In this document: one piece after another, positions 9,700 through 18,786 of the stretch
Layout: each line of letters starts with the position of its first letter
Numbering within the stretch: the first letter of the stretch is position 1
Assembly: GCA_021234155.1 (NCBI GenBank)
Contig: JAJEKV010000031.1
Coordinates: forward strand, 6,276,748 to 6,340,747
DNA: 64,000 nt
Direction: 5' to 3'
DNA from: Isoetes taiwanensis
Lineage: Eukaryota; Streptophyta; Lycopodiopsida; Isoetales; Isoetaceae
Notes under the pieces: generated by a model
The model's database searches: none
Seen by the model: the letters and a program-made list of their open reading frames with translations, nothing else
What the model was told of the DNA's origin: nothing
Made by a program: the position numbers and the translations under genes

Positions 9700-9712
9700 T
9701 GATATCGAGCAG
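9700..9712 (+). promoter_or_regulatory. Degenerate primer-binding site (initiator Met tRNA type)
   Basis: TGATATCGAGCAG lies about 130 bp upstream of gag. Plant LTR elements primed by initiator-Met tRNA carry TGGTATCAGAGC here. This copy differs by one substitution and one missing base inside a CAG. The equivalent position near 58,305 is more degraded. Confidence 0.4.
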
Positions 9713-9819
9713 GGTTGCGGCTTGGACACAGGTAGGCTGAGATGGAGCAGCGAGACTAGTGCGGCGTGCACTGCATGAAGAGTTGAGGCGACTCCTATGG
9801 AGGAGGAACGATGTCACGA

Positions 9820-10859
9820 TGGCTAGTTGCTCAGCGTCTGAAACAGGAAGAACACGGGCGACCATGCGGAGCGAAGTGGGATGAGGACTTCTTTGGGTGT
9901 CTTGTGAGCCTCAAGGAAGTATTGAACACTTTCAATTTTGCCATGAAAGCGTATTTGGAGACCCTTGGCTTTGCGCGGATGGCCTAGGGAAGTCTGCGGA
10001 GAAGGGGAAGTCTCCGGCATTGTGGTGGTGGACCCGTATGTACCTGATGCTAGTGCTGCGGTGGAGCAGTCACTGAAGAGTTTCGGTTTGAGCAAGGAGG
10101 ACATATGCAGTCTCGAACGCACAAAGATTCCGGATTGGGATGGGAAGGGCACTGCCTAGGAGGCGATGGCTTGGATTGACAAGCTTGGGACTTTTTTTGA
10201 GGTTATCAATAAAGGTGATAAGGCGCGGTTATTTATCGCGCAGATGCGGCTGAAATCGGATGCCTATAGTTGCTGGAATGGCCCTAGCATGAAGGAGGTG
10301 AATACCTAGTCCAATTTCCGGAAATACTTTATTGGAGAATATGCACCTCAGCATGATGCTCGTGATGCACTTGAGAAGCTACGGTACTGTAAGCAAACAG
10401 GTTCTCTTAGTGCTTACATCAACAAGGTACGGGGTTATATCCCGAGATTGGGAGACTTGTCCAGAGACTTCGGCGGGTTGATTTCTTCCTAGGTGGTCTA
10501 TCCGGTCTCTCTCAAAGCGAGATAATCGGGTTGAAGCCGAGGATTTTGAGAGGACAACGATGTTGCTCGTCAGCTTGGAGAAGATGATGAGTCCTTTAAG
10601 AGGATGTCGGAAGTTCTCAAAGAAGAAAAAGCAGGTTTTCAAGAAGAAAAAGTCTGAGCAACCTAAGCCTAATTCTGGTGGAGAGTCCAAGGACTCTAAG
10701 TGCAGTGGTTCGAGGGAAGGGGATTTTTACGCTATAGGTGTGGGAGCTGGGCACATTAGTCGTGAATGCTTTCAACCCACGAGAACAAGAAAGTGATAAC
10801 AAAAAGCGGGCATTGACTAAAAAAATTTTGAAGAAGTATTGAAATCTAAGGCGGTTTAA
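9820..10859 (+). pseudogene. Ty3/gypsy element 1 gag (copy 1), interrupted
   Basis: The reading frame shows the retrotransposon gag core: MAWIDKLGTFFEV, a KARLFIAQMRLKSDAYSCW block, then SNFRKYFIGEYAPQHDARDALEKL and a basic KKKKQVFKKKKSEQPK linker. The zinc knuckle near 10,735 is frameshifted, so its first cysteines are lost (GAGHISREC remains). Two in-frame TAG stops, where related gags have Q and W (TA*EAMAW, NT*SNFRKYF), are identical in copy 2 and therefore old. At 10,856-10,860 the gene is cut by the 7.9-kb transposon. Protease/RT continue at 18.79 kb. It packages RNA in the virus-like particle in intact relatives. Confidence 0.85.
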
Positions 10860-11100
10860 GGGCTGCGCACAATATTGGGGGCAATTTTAGGGCCTTGAGC
10901 ATTGGGTCTTTGGGGGGTGCTTTTGGCCTTTTTCCTAATTTTAGACTCCATTATCGATTTAGGTTTTATGAAGTAAAGCTGCTTTCGAGCAATTTGAGGA
11001 GAGATCGTTGGCCCGCCAAGAGCATCCGTCAAAATGATGATACCCGCCAAATCCGTCTTCCCCATTCGAAGATGCACTTCTTCCTATTTTTTCAAGAGGA

Positions 11101-14100
11101 GATGGATTTGGTTGAGCGTTTTCTTTGCCGAATTTGAAGCAAAATTGAATCTTTGATCGAGCTGGTGGCAAAGGACACGGGCCCGATTTGGAGTCTGAAA
11201 TACCGGATATAAGGGTGCGAGTTTGTGCCATCCGCTGGCTGTCGTTGCCGGTGAATTAGCAGATTTAGGAGAAGGATTGCCTTCCCCTTCAATTTCTTTG
11301 TTAAAGAGTTTCATCTCCCATTTCGGTTTTGAAAGGTGCATTGGACACACTTGTTGTGGCTGCATTCGTGTTAAATGCAAATGTTTATCACCAAATACGA
11401 CTTGCGGGGAAGATTTATGTACGCCAAAAAGAAGAATGCAAAGGAAAAGAAGAGGCGAAAGATTGGCACAAGAATCATTTGCAACCCCTCATAGATTGGC
11501 CACTAGAACCAAGCGAAATTGGCAAAAGATATTTTGGATAATATTCATAATGTGTGCAAAAATTTGTTTCAAGATGATAGGGATGAGATATTAGCAAGAA
11601 CAGGTCAAGGATTACCTCAAATTGGCATCATGGGCCACAAAAGAATTTTTGGCGGTCGGGGATGTTGTTGATAATGTTAAGAAGCAGGTCTTCAAAGCAA
11701 CAAGCTAAGAAGGAATCATGACATTACTCATGCAAGATCATCTACACTTTTAATGGTCATCAACAATTCCAACAATAAGTCTCGTATTGCAAAGACATTG
11801 AACATAAAAGAAAGGTTGTTTATCTTTGCTTTGGACAAGAAGAGAGCATTTTGCAATTGGTGGACCTTGGTCCATGTTTAAAAGGAAAAATAGGAGTGAC
11901 AAACTTTACGTTGGTGATCGAGAGAAGGTATACAACTCTTTGGATTTCCAACACCGGGGTTTCCCTAACAAGAAGCAAGTTGTGAAGCTTAGAAGATGCA
12001 GCGAAGGCTTGAAGACTTCGAAACCCCTGATTGCATCCGATTCATTTTTTGGAAGAATCTGGGGTTTTGAGATCTCTAACTTTCTGATTTTTTATTCAAT
12101 TCCAATGCTTTGTCTTCTTTATTTTCTTCTTCACTATGTTGCATATTACATGCATTTCCTACATGCAAATTCTAAGCACATGCATTTAACAGTTACGCAA
12201 ACAAAGTTCTAACGAGTTCATTTTTTTCATTTAGGTTGTATTTTACAAAAATTTCAGAAAGAGCACCACGACATGAAGATTGGATTGAGGAGGTTTGAAT
12301 CTTTGAAACCTTTGTTTGTTAGGAGATTGAAAGATCGAGAAACTTGCATGTGCATTTATCACATGAAGATGGAATTTGTAAGGCGGAGACTTTGAATAGA
12401 ATTAGAAGAGATCCAAACACACATGGGCCAAATTGTGCTTGCAAGTTAATGCGGTTTGTGGTAAGGGAGACCTTTGTGAAGCAAAAGACAAAACATTTAA
12501 CGGTGTAAGTGAACTATGGAGGTCTTTGCAGTGCATTTGTAAAGCGAAGGAGGAGATTTGGCACAAGGCAAAATGCCTTAAACTTTTTTTGCACTTTTGT
12601 GGTATCAAGAAACTAAGAAGATGTCCAAGGGAGAAGAGTGCATTGAGAACTATCGATTGGAAGAACTTTGAGAAGGTATTTACACTTTTTGTACCAATTG
12701 TTTTCAATTGTTTACTTGCCAATTGAATGGTAGTGCTCAAAACAGATTTTTTGGCTCTGTTTGGTGGTATTCATCTTGTTTTTTGTCAACCACGAGGTTA
12801 AGGAGACAATAAAAAAAGTCGTAGGCAAAGAGGGAAAAATCATAGAAGACAAAAGACATTATGAGGCTTGTGTACAAGACAACTACCTTGAAGGAGTTCA
12901 TGACACATGCTGATGGTGTTATCAAGCAGATTTATCCCACATAATTACGGCCGGATGGCAAAGCGGTCGAGTTCAAAGCTGTCTTCAATCTTTTCAAAAG
13001 GTACTATGGTTTTGTTATAGACTTTCTTGAGAATTTCTCTTTCAAAGTTCAGCGGGGAAATCCGAGCATGCATTGGCATAACGACCAATGTTCTCTATTA
13101 GTTCATATTACATGGGCATGCTTTAGATGGAGAGATCCCAAATATCAAGGTTGGGGATAGAAAGATTGTCAAAGAGACACATTTCTACATATCGATGACA
13201 AGAAACATGATAGTTTGTTTGTCCGGCCACGGTTTGCAAAGTCATCATGACTTTTTATTGAGCAAGGGAGTACACTTGTCTAAACATGTGTTACAGTGCG
13301 ATGGATGTGCTTCAGTTCAAATCTTCTAGGGCTTTTTTTTTTCTTCTTAGGCAGATTCTATAAGTTGGCGAGGGGATTAAGATGCGGTGGAACTTTTTAA
13401 GCTTCATCACATGGGAAAGGGGAACATGGCGGTCTTTGGAGCTGTCATAAAGAGAATTTTGACAAGTGAAATGCTCAAAGCGAACTGACACTCCCTTGAG
13501 GAATGCACAAGATGTTGTGAACTTCTGATTTGGTATTTTAGCTCAAAGCTGTCTTTGAAAGAGACTAACATAAACAGGTCAATACTTTTCTTTCCTTTTT
13601 TGGTTTGCTTATTACTTCTCAATTTGCTACTAGCTGTTTGTCACTCCAACATTAGGTTCTTTTGGCTTGTGAAGCTAGGTGATGTTAATAGGGACATGCA
13701 ATATGATTGTGAGACTCTCAAAGGCACAACAAAGATACATACAATCAGGCCATCTTGCAAAGGCAGGGCCTCTTGAAGTGGCACCACAGGGCATCTGTCA
13801 TGTTTTTGCGGTCTGTTGGGCAGAACTGTGGTCCAAGTGTAGACATGCATCTCGGCTTGGAGAGTATGCACATGAAACTTTACTTCCTATGGAGGTGGTA
13901 GAAGAGGCATCGTAACTCATATACGGTATGAAGGGGACAATCGGTGGAAGGCGAGAAATGGTTGATGTAGGTGACAACTTTGTTGTCAATCTTTGAGAGG
14001 GCAATGAAGAAAATGTTGATTTTTGGATCATTAAGTGCACTGAACCTAAACACAGCGTGGAGCGTGCATTTAAGGACTCTTGGGGCTCTAAATTCAACGA

Positions 14101-14369
14101 GGAGGGGAAATTGTATTGTCGGTAGTAAGTATTACAAGAGCATTGGAGATGGTAAATACGAGCTGTTACACAACATGCCTGAAGTAACCTGCTATTCCCA
14201 CCTTGTAGTGTGTGCAAAAGTTGAATTACAGGCAGTAGCTGATGAGGAACATGTATACTTCCTTTCAAATGAGGCACATGAACAAATTGTTGAGTATTTG
14301 CCTCCTCCAACATCAGAGGTACTTGCTGCCAGCCCAAAACCTGAGAGAAGAGGTTTGATGCCACAATAA
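11101..14369 (+). pseudogene. DDE-type transposase (copy 1), multi-exon, frameshifted
   Basis: The order of recognisable blocks is: MDLVERF; ASIWSPKYRYKGAEF (clear in copy 2); IAKTLNIKRKVVYAALDKKR; GGPWSMFKRKNRSD; FPNKKQVVKLRRC; an intron (about 12,055-12,236); MKIGLRRFESLKPLFVRRLK with DRETCMCIYH (a Cys/His cluster); a GT-AG intron 12,676-12,745; then the catalytic region with an acidic strand before FSFKVQREIQSMHWHNDQC (~13,030), HFYIS-DKKHDSLFV (~13,190), DGCAS-QF (~13,300) and HHMGKGN (~13,405); NAQDVVNF (~13,505); and a C-terminal domain (VGDNFVVN to CTEPKHSVERAFKDSW, LLHNMPEVTCYSHLVVC). From memory, this is an unclassified DDE-like transposase family widespread in non-flowering land plants and invertebrates. 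Several frameshifts and stops make it non-functional as written. Confidence 0.7.
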
Positions 14370-15660
14370 AGGTTCTTTGCATTGGACTTAGATTAAACCA
14401 TTTGCGATTCTGGATCTTAAGTACAAAGCTGTACTTACTTTAGGGTTCTTTGAGCAAAGGCTCAAACAATGTCTTGGGAATCGATATACATTGCGATGGA
14501 AGCAATTTCTTCAACTCTTATGCTGTTTCTATAAAATTTTTGGTACTATGTGCTCGGACATAAATTTTTATCTCTTAATGACATGATTGAACCCTTTGTT
14601 TTAACATATTTACGCCTTTCTAGTAGTGGTTGCTTGTAATGGAATTTCTTTGAGGATGCTTGTACAAAGAATTACTTGCATCCACATTATTGTGAATTTT
14701 TTAGATGTGCATTTGGCTACACAAGCTCCAGTGAAGAACATATCGACCAGAATCTTATCCTCTTGGAAAATGTGTAAAACTTAGCTAATTGTGCAAGGTA
14801 TTAATCAGTTAACCCTCTTTGTGTGTGTTGCTAGACTACCCTTGATTTAGACTGAAGAATGTTTACTTTGTAAACTTGACAAAGCAATCGACATTGAAAG
14901 AACATTAAATGACTCCAACTTGGTAAAGAGACCAAGCCAAGAGTCTACCTAGCTTTGTTGGGATTTAGGCAATTGGCACTTGGCATTGTTGGGACTTAGG
15001 CAATTTGAGCACACTAAAGCAAATTTTCACACTTAAGCAATTTGCACTATCTTAAGGAAATTTGCACATTAGCACTACACTTAAGCAAATTTGCACTACA
15101 CTTCAGCAAATTTGCACATTAGCACTACACTTAAGATATTTGCACTACACTTAAGCAAATTCAAAGGTTGAAAGTGAAATTCAGTTTCATATATTGCGTG
15201 CGTTTGCAAGTTCAGTGATTCAAAGCTTGAAGTGAAATTCAGTTTGCTTATTGCATATATTGCAATAGCGTTTGCAAATTCAGCTTTCGGTTACCACAGG
15301 TTTCGCGTGTGTGAATCTAGAAGCTGTATGTTACTAAAGCATGCGAATCTAACAACGTGTCATGTTGACATTGAACTGTTTGTAAAAGCATAGAAAGTAC
15401 AAATTCATTCCTTGAAAAGCTGTTTTCATTCATTAAAAATTGTATGTACATTGTCAAAAAATGGACTTCTTCAAAAAGATCCGTAGAGCGAAAATGAAGC
15501 TTCATAGCCTAGCCATATTGCAGTCTCCATCGGTCTGCGGTGAAAAGATGCACAATTGTTAACAAACACGGTTGGTAAACATCTGGAGAATAAAGCATTT
15601 GCCTAACTTTGGTATGTTTAGAGTAGCCATCTTCTCTACATATTGTTCAAGAGTCATGTC
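14370..15660. other. Non-coding interior of transposon, with A/T-rich short repeats
   Basis: No gene is seen. Between about 14,960 and 15,175 the words ACTTAAGCAAATTTGCAC and TTTGCACATTAGCACTACAC recur at roughly 20-36-bp spacing. GTTGGGATTTAGGCAATT and GTTGGGACTTAGGCAATT form a pair before it. Between 15,170 and 15,290, TGAAATTCAGTTT and TTGCATATATTGCAATAG repeat. Copy 2 shows the same pattern at 63,560-63,880. Confidence 0.6.
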
Positions 15661-15679
15661 TTCTTCATCACTTTCCTCG

Positions 15680-16200
15680 TCGATTTGGGAAGCTTCGGTG
15701 TGGGATCTTCATGTGTAGGATCTTCAAGTTTATTTTTGAGATCGGCACCTTTAGAAACATCACTTGCTTGCACAAGTGGCATGCTTTGATCAAAGTGCAT
15801 CTAAACTTGGTTGGGCGGGGAATGATTGGCATTTCGGGAACAATTGGCATTGGTGGAATGATTTGCATTTCGGGGAACAATGTGCATTGGTGGAATGATT
15901 GGCATCTCGGGAACAATGGGCATTAGTGGAATGATTGGTATTTCGAGGCGGTGTAGCGAGAAATAGATGGCATGGTAGGAATAGTTGCCATTGCGAGGGA
16001 ATAGATGGCATTGTAGGCCTTTGCTTTCGTATTGATTCAATTGCGGCATTAGCAACACCTAAATCTATGCGAGAGGTCTTCAATTTGGCTTCCACATGCT
16101 TACGCATTTTGCACCAAGCCACTGTTGGCATTGTTGAGAATCGAACCACATGTTTGCAAATGTTTGGGTTAAAAGACTCAATTTGGATTGCTTAATGTAA
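15680..16200 (-). pseudogene. Minus-strand exon(s) with a 12-residue Met/Ile/Pro repeat
   Basis: On the minus strand a frame with CKMRKHVEAKLKTSRIDLGV and NAAIESIRKQ leads into a tandem repeat encoded at 15,821-15,955. The repeat units start at 15,821, 15,857, 15,894 and 15,930 (periods 36, 37, 36 bp). In one frame they read MPIIPPMPIVPE-like and in the others CQSFHQC-like or NANHSTNAHCS-like. The 37-bp step means no single frame runs through all units. The segment lies within the 7.9-kb transposon, 3' of the accessory gene described next, and may be its continuation. I cannot assign a function. Confidence 0.35.
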
Positions 16201-16551
16201 CTACGCCAAACAAAAGTGAAATGTTCAAACTATTAATTTCAAATCAAACATTAAATGTATCCTACATTAAGCACATACACGAGTTCTTTCTCACATTGTG
16301 CACTCTTGATACATACATTGGCAGATTTTTTAGCATACTTCCTCACTAATTTCCCTTTAGGGTTGGATTCTCAGGAGTCTCTCTAGCGAGGAGTCTCTTT
16401 GGTGATTTCTTCAAAACACAGCTTTTGCACCCTTCTTATAAGGACCTCTCTTCTTTCCATTTTTTGGCACATCTCGAAAGCAAAAACATGTGGTTAAACT
16501 TGATTCATTTCACAAAAACACCTCTCATTAAAAGGGCAGCAAAAATAACCT

Positions 16552-17370
16552 TTAGTTGCAGCGGGGAGGTCGTGCACTAAACTTTTTAGGCTTGCCTTTT
16601 CTCTCATTTGGAAGCTTGGCCACAATAACTACATCACTAACAGCAGGTGCAGCATTTGCCCCTTCCTTTTCAACTGGTGGGATATTTTCAAGATCAACAT
16701 CATCTGCAGCAGCTGTCTTGTCTTCTCCTCTTCTCCTTCTTGTGGAAACTACTGCAACAAGAATAAAAATGTTAAGAAGAAAGTTTTTGAATTACAAAAA
16801 CAAGTTGACATTTGCTTGCCTTTCGGTGGCGAGTTTTTTTGAAGATCAAGATCATCTGCAGCATCTGTATTGTCTTCTCCTCTTCTCTTTCTGGTGGAAA
16901 CAACTGCAATAAGAATAAAAATGTTAAGAAGAAACTACTGCAATAACAAAAAAATAAATTAAGAAGAAAGTTTTACAATTACAAATTGAAATTGACATTT
17001 GCTTGCCTTTCTGTGGTGATGTCATTGACCGGGTTAAAGGTCTCTTACCACGACCACATACAATATCGGCATCTTCCTCTTCTTCTTCAGCATCATCTTC
17101 AGCTGGATCTTCTGCACTCTCCTTAATAGGTAAGAAGTCTAGGTATCCAAGTTCAGCATACAACTCTCTCGGTATATCTCGTTTGCAAACCATGCATTGT
17201 AGGTTTTCCACACATTCTTTGGAAACAAAAGAGGTGATATTTGTGTCCACAAACCAATTGGACAAACATGCTATAAGATGGACTAAAAGCAAAGCCACAA
17301 ACTTGGCAACCATCTTCAAAATTGATAACAAGCGGGCTGCTGGACTAGGTTTTACAATGCTTGTGCTCAT
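16552..17370 (-). CDS. Accessory gene of the transposon, three exons with GC-AG introns
   Basis: Exon A (17,370-17,007) encodes a hydrophobic/cysteine segment (QCMVCKRDIP), then LGYLDFLPIKES, an acidic run and GRGKRPLTRSMTSPQK. The splice donor is AAAG|GCAAGC and the acceptor TTATTGCAG, giving an intron 17,006-16,904. Exon B (16,903-16,820, 84 bp) encodes VSTRKRRGEDNTDAADDLDL. A second intron with the same GC donor runs 16,819-16,752/3 (the acceptor base is uncertain by one). Exon C begins VSTRRRRGEDKTAAADDVDL and runs to TAA 16,554-16,552. Both introns are phase 1, so exon B is symmetric and duplicates without breaking frame. The product would be a small, highly charged, probably nuclear or DNA-binding protein. 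No family is recognised, and the start and upstream exons are uncertain. Confidence 0.5.
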
Positions 17371-17529
17371 AAAATTATCCCCAAGTCTGCAGATTTTTAA
17401 CCTTCACCTTGTAATCATGCTTGGTGCAATCTTAGCTTTGCAAGTCGGTTCTTAGATCATGTTAGTTTGCTGGTCCAAATCTGCACTATTATCGGCTTGC
17501 CTCTTCCTTTTCAAAATCGTGAGCAATGA

Positions 17530-18240
17530 CAAACCAAGCTTTGATTCATCTTGACAAAGCTTTCCAAGGGCCTGGTCTTCATCGGACATGCTTCTACAAG
17601 ATCTTCAATCATTACTTTAGTCTTCTTCAATCTATCAGAGGGCGAGCATTTGCCTCATCAAAGCACGCCATCAAGCCCTCAACTCGATTTTACGAAACTC
17701 CGGCTCTCGATCTTTTATTTTTGTATCGTGAAATTGATTCTTCAAAACTTAACATGTCGGTCTCTAAAGAAGAAAACACCCATACTAATGTTCTTCAAAG
17801 CAATCTCCTCCATATCTGTTTTATGTCTCTTGTTTCTATTGGAAATCTTAATTCTTTCAAAGGCAAATGTAGCCCAATCCAACATATACTTACCGGGGTT
17901 CTCTTGACTCTTGAGTGTCTTTGCCATGCAAATGCACGGGCAAAAATAGTTCTAGCTTCATTGTTCTTGAGACCAAAGTGATAGATTTTCTTGATCAATA
18001 CCTTGATTCGATTCTCAAACTACGGCCTAATGCAAGACACTTTTATTTTGTTATCCTTCTTTACTTCTTGAGACCAAAGCTGTCAAAAATCTGACTTAGG
18101 GCAATCTGTCCAAGTGATCTTGCAAGGATCTTTGCCCTCATTGCACAAGCCCACGATATTGGACAAACTCCTCATTTGTGTAAGCTATCTTCATCGCAAA
18201 ATAAATAGAAGGTAAATCGGAGAAATGAGGTCGGATCATA
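17530..18240 (-). pseudogene. Upstream minus-strand exons of the accessory gene (uncertain)
   Basis: On the minus strand, coding-like blocks occur in changing frames: AYTNEEFVQYRGL and a CNEGKDPCKITWTDCPKSDF frame near 18,100-18,190, KIYHFGLKNNEARTIFARAF (17,925-17,998) and NPGKYMLDWATFAFERIKIS with RHKTDMEEIALKN (17,780-17,905). They precede exon A of the accessory gene in the same direction and are probably its 5' part, broken by indels or introns. The composition is basic and helical. No family recognised. Confidence 0.3.
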
Positions 18241-18786
18241 ACGGATAAATAAGAACATTAAGCATCCAAAATTGAAAACCCGATAACTTAAAGAATCGAG
18301 AATGGAGGCCTTTATTCGATTTTTAGCCTAAAAGATCATTTGGAAACTAAAAAATGATCGGATCATAAAGACTTCAAAATTAACCATTGTCATCATCCTT
18401 TCACATAAAGGAGCGAAAAGATCGGCCTGTTATCTATCTTTACCGAAAATATAGAATGCAAAAGAAACTTTACCTCGGTTCTTTGAAAATCCGGTGTCTG
18501 TCTCTTCACTTAGGCTCCTCATAGAGCTGGACTATCGGGTTTGTAGCCCGTGGGACAATCATGGGAGGCATGGCAATGATGAAGATGGAGTAGAGAATCA
18601 TAGCTCTGGCCTGAAGTCGGCGAGCACGCGTAAAACCTGCGCCCTAGGGTTCCGTCCGAGTCGAGAAAAGTAATTACAATTAAAAAAAAAAAAAATTGGA
18701 GGAAAAAAAAGGGTTGGGGGTCTTTGGAGGGTGCTTGCCATGCGCATTTTGCCCCAATATTGTGCTTTGACCCTTAAGCCATTGCC

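Larger units (their letters stand above)
2726..15394 (+). repeat. Direct segmental repeat, copy 1 (12.7 kb)
   Basis: This matches 51,318-64,000 at an offset of about 48.6 kb, in the same order and orientation. The left breakpoint lies inside the methyltransferase-like frame. The right breakpoint is beyond the window in copy 2. Nested features (intron palindromes, 57-bp minisatellite, gag with the same stops, transposon insertion) are all shared. Confidence 0.95.
10860..18773 (+). mobile_element. 7.9-kb DDE-type DNA transposon nested in gypsy gag
   Basis: The left end (GGGCTGCGCACAATATTGGG) and right end (reverse complement GGGTCAAAGCACAATATTGG) are inverted repeats of about 30 bp. A subterminal GGGTCTTTGG-GGGTGCTT block occurs near both ends. 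TTAA flanks both sides (10,856-10,859; 18,774-18,777), as in piggyBac/Kolobok insertions. A 6-bp reading (TTTAAG/CTTAAG, five of six matching) is also possible, by analogy with the MITE at 2161. The host is interrupted between gag and protease, which resumes at 18,787. The cargo is a transposase on + (11.1-14.4 kb) and an accessory spliced gene on - (15.7-18.2 kb), facing each other. Copy 2 has the same element at the same gag position from 59,474. Confidence 0.75.

Noticed and set aside
10150-10320. Programmed readthrough at the shared gag TAG codons
   Set aside because: There are two stops in the middle of the capsid-like domain rather than one at the gag-pol boundary. Decay by C-to-T change is simpler.
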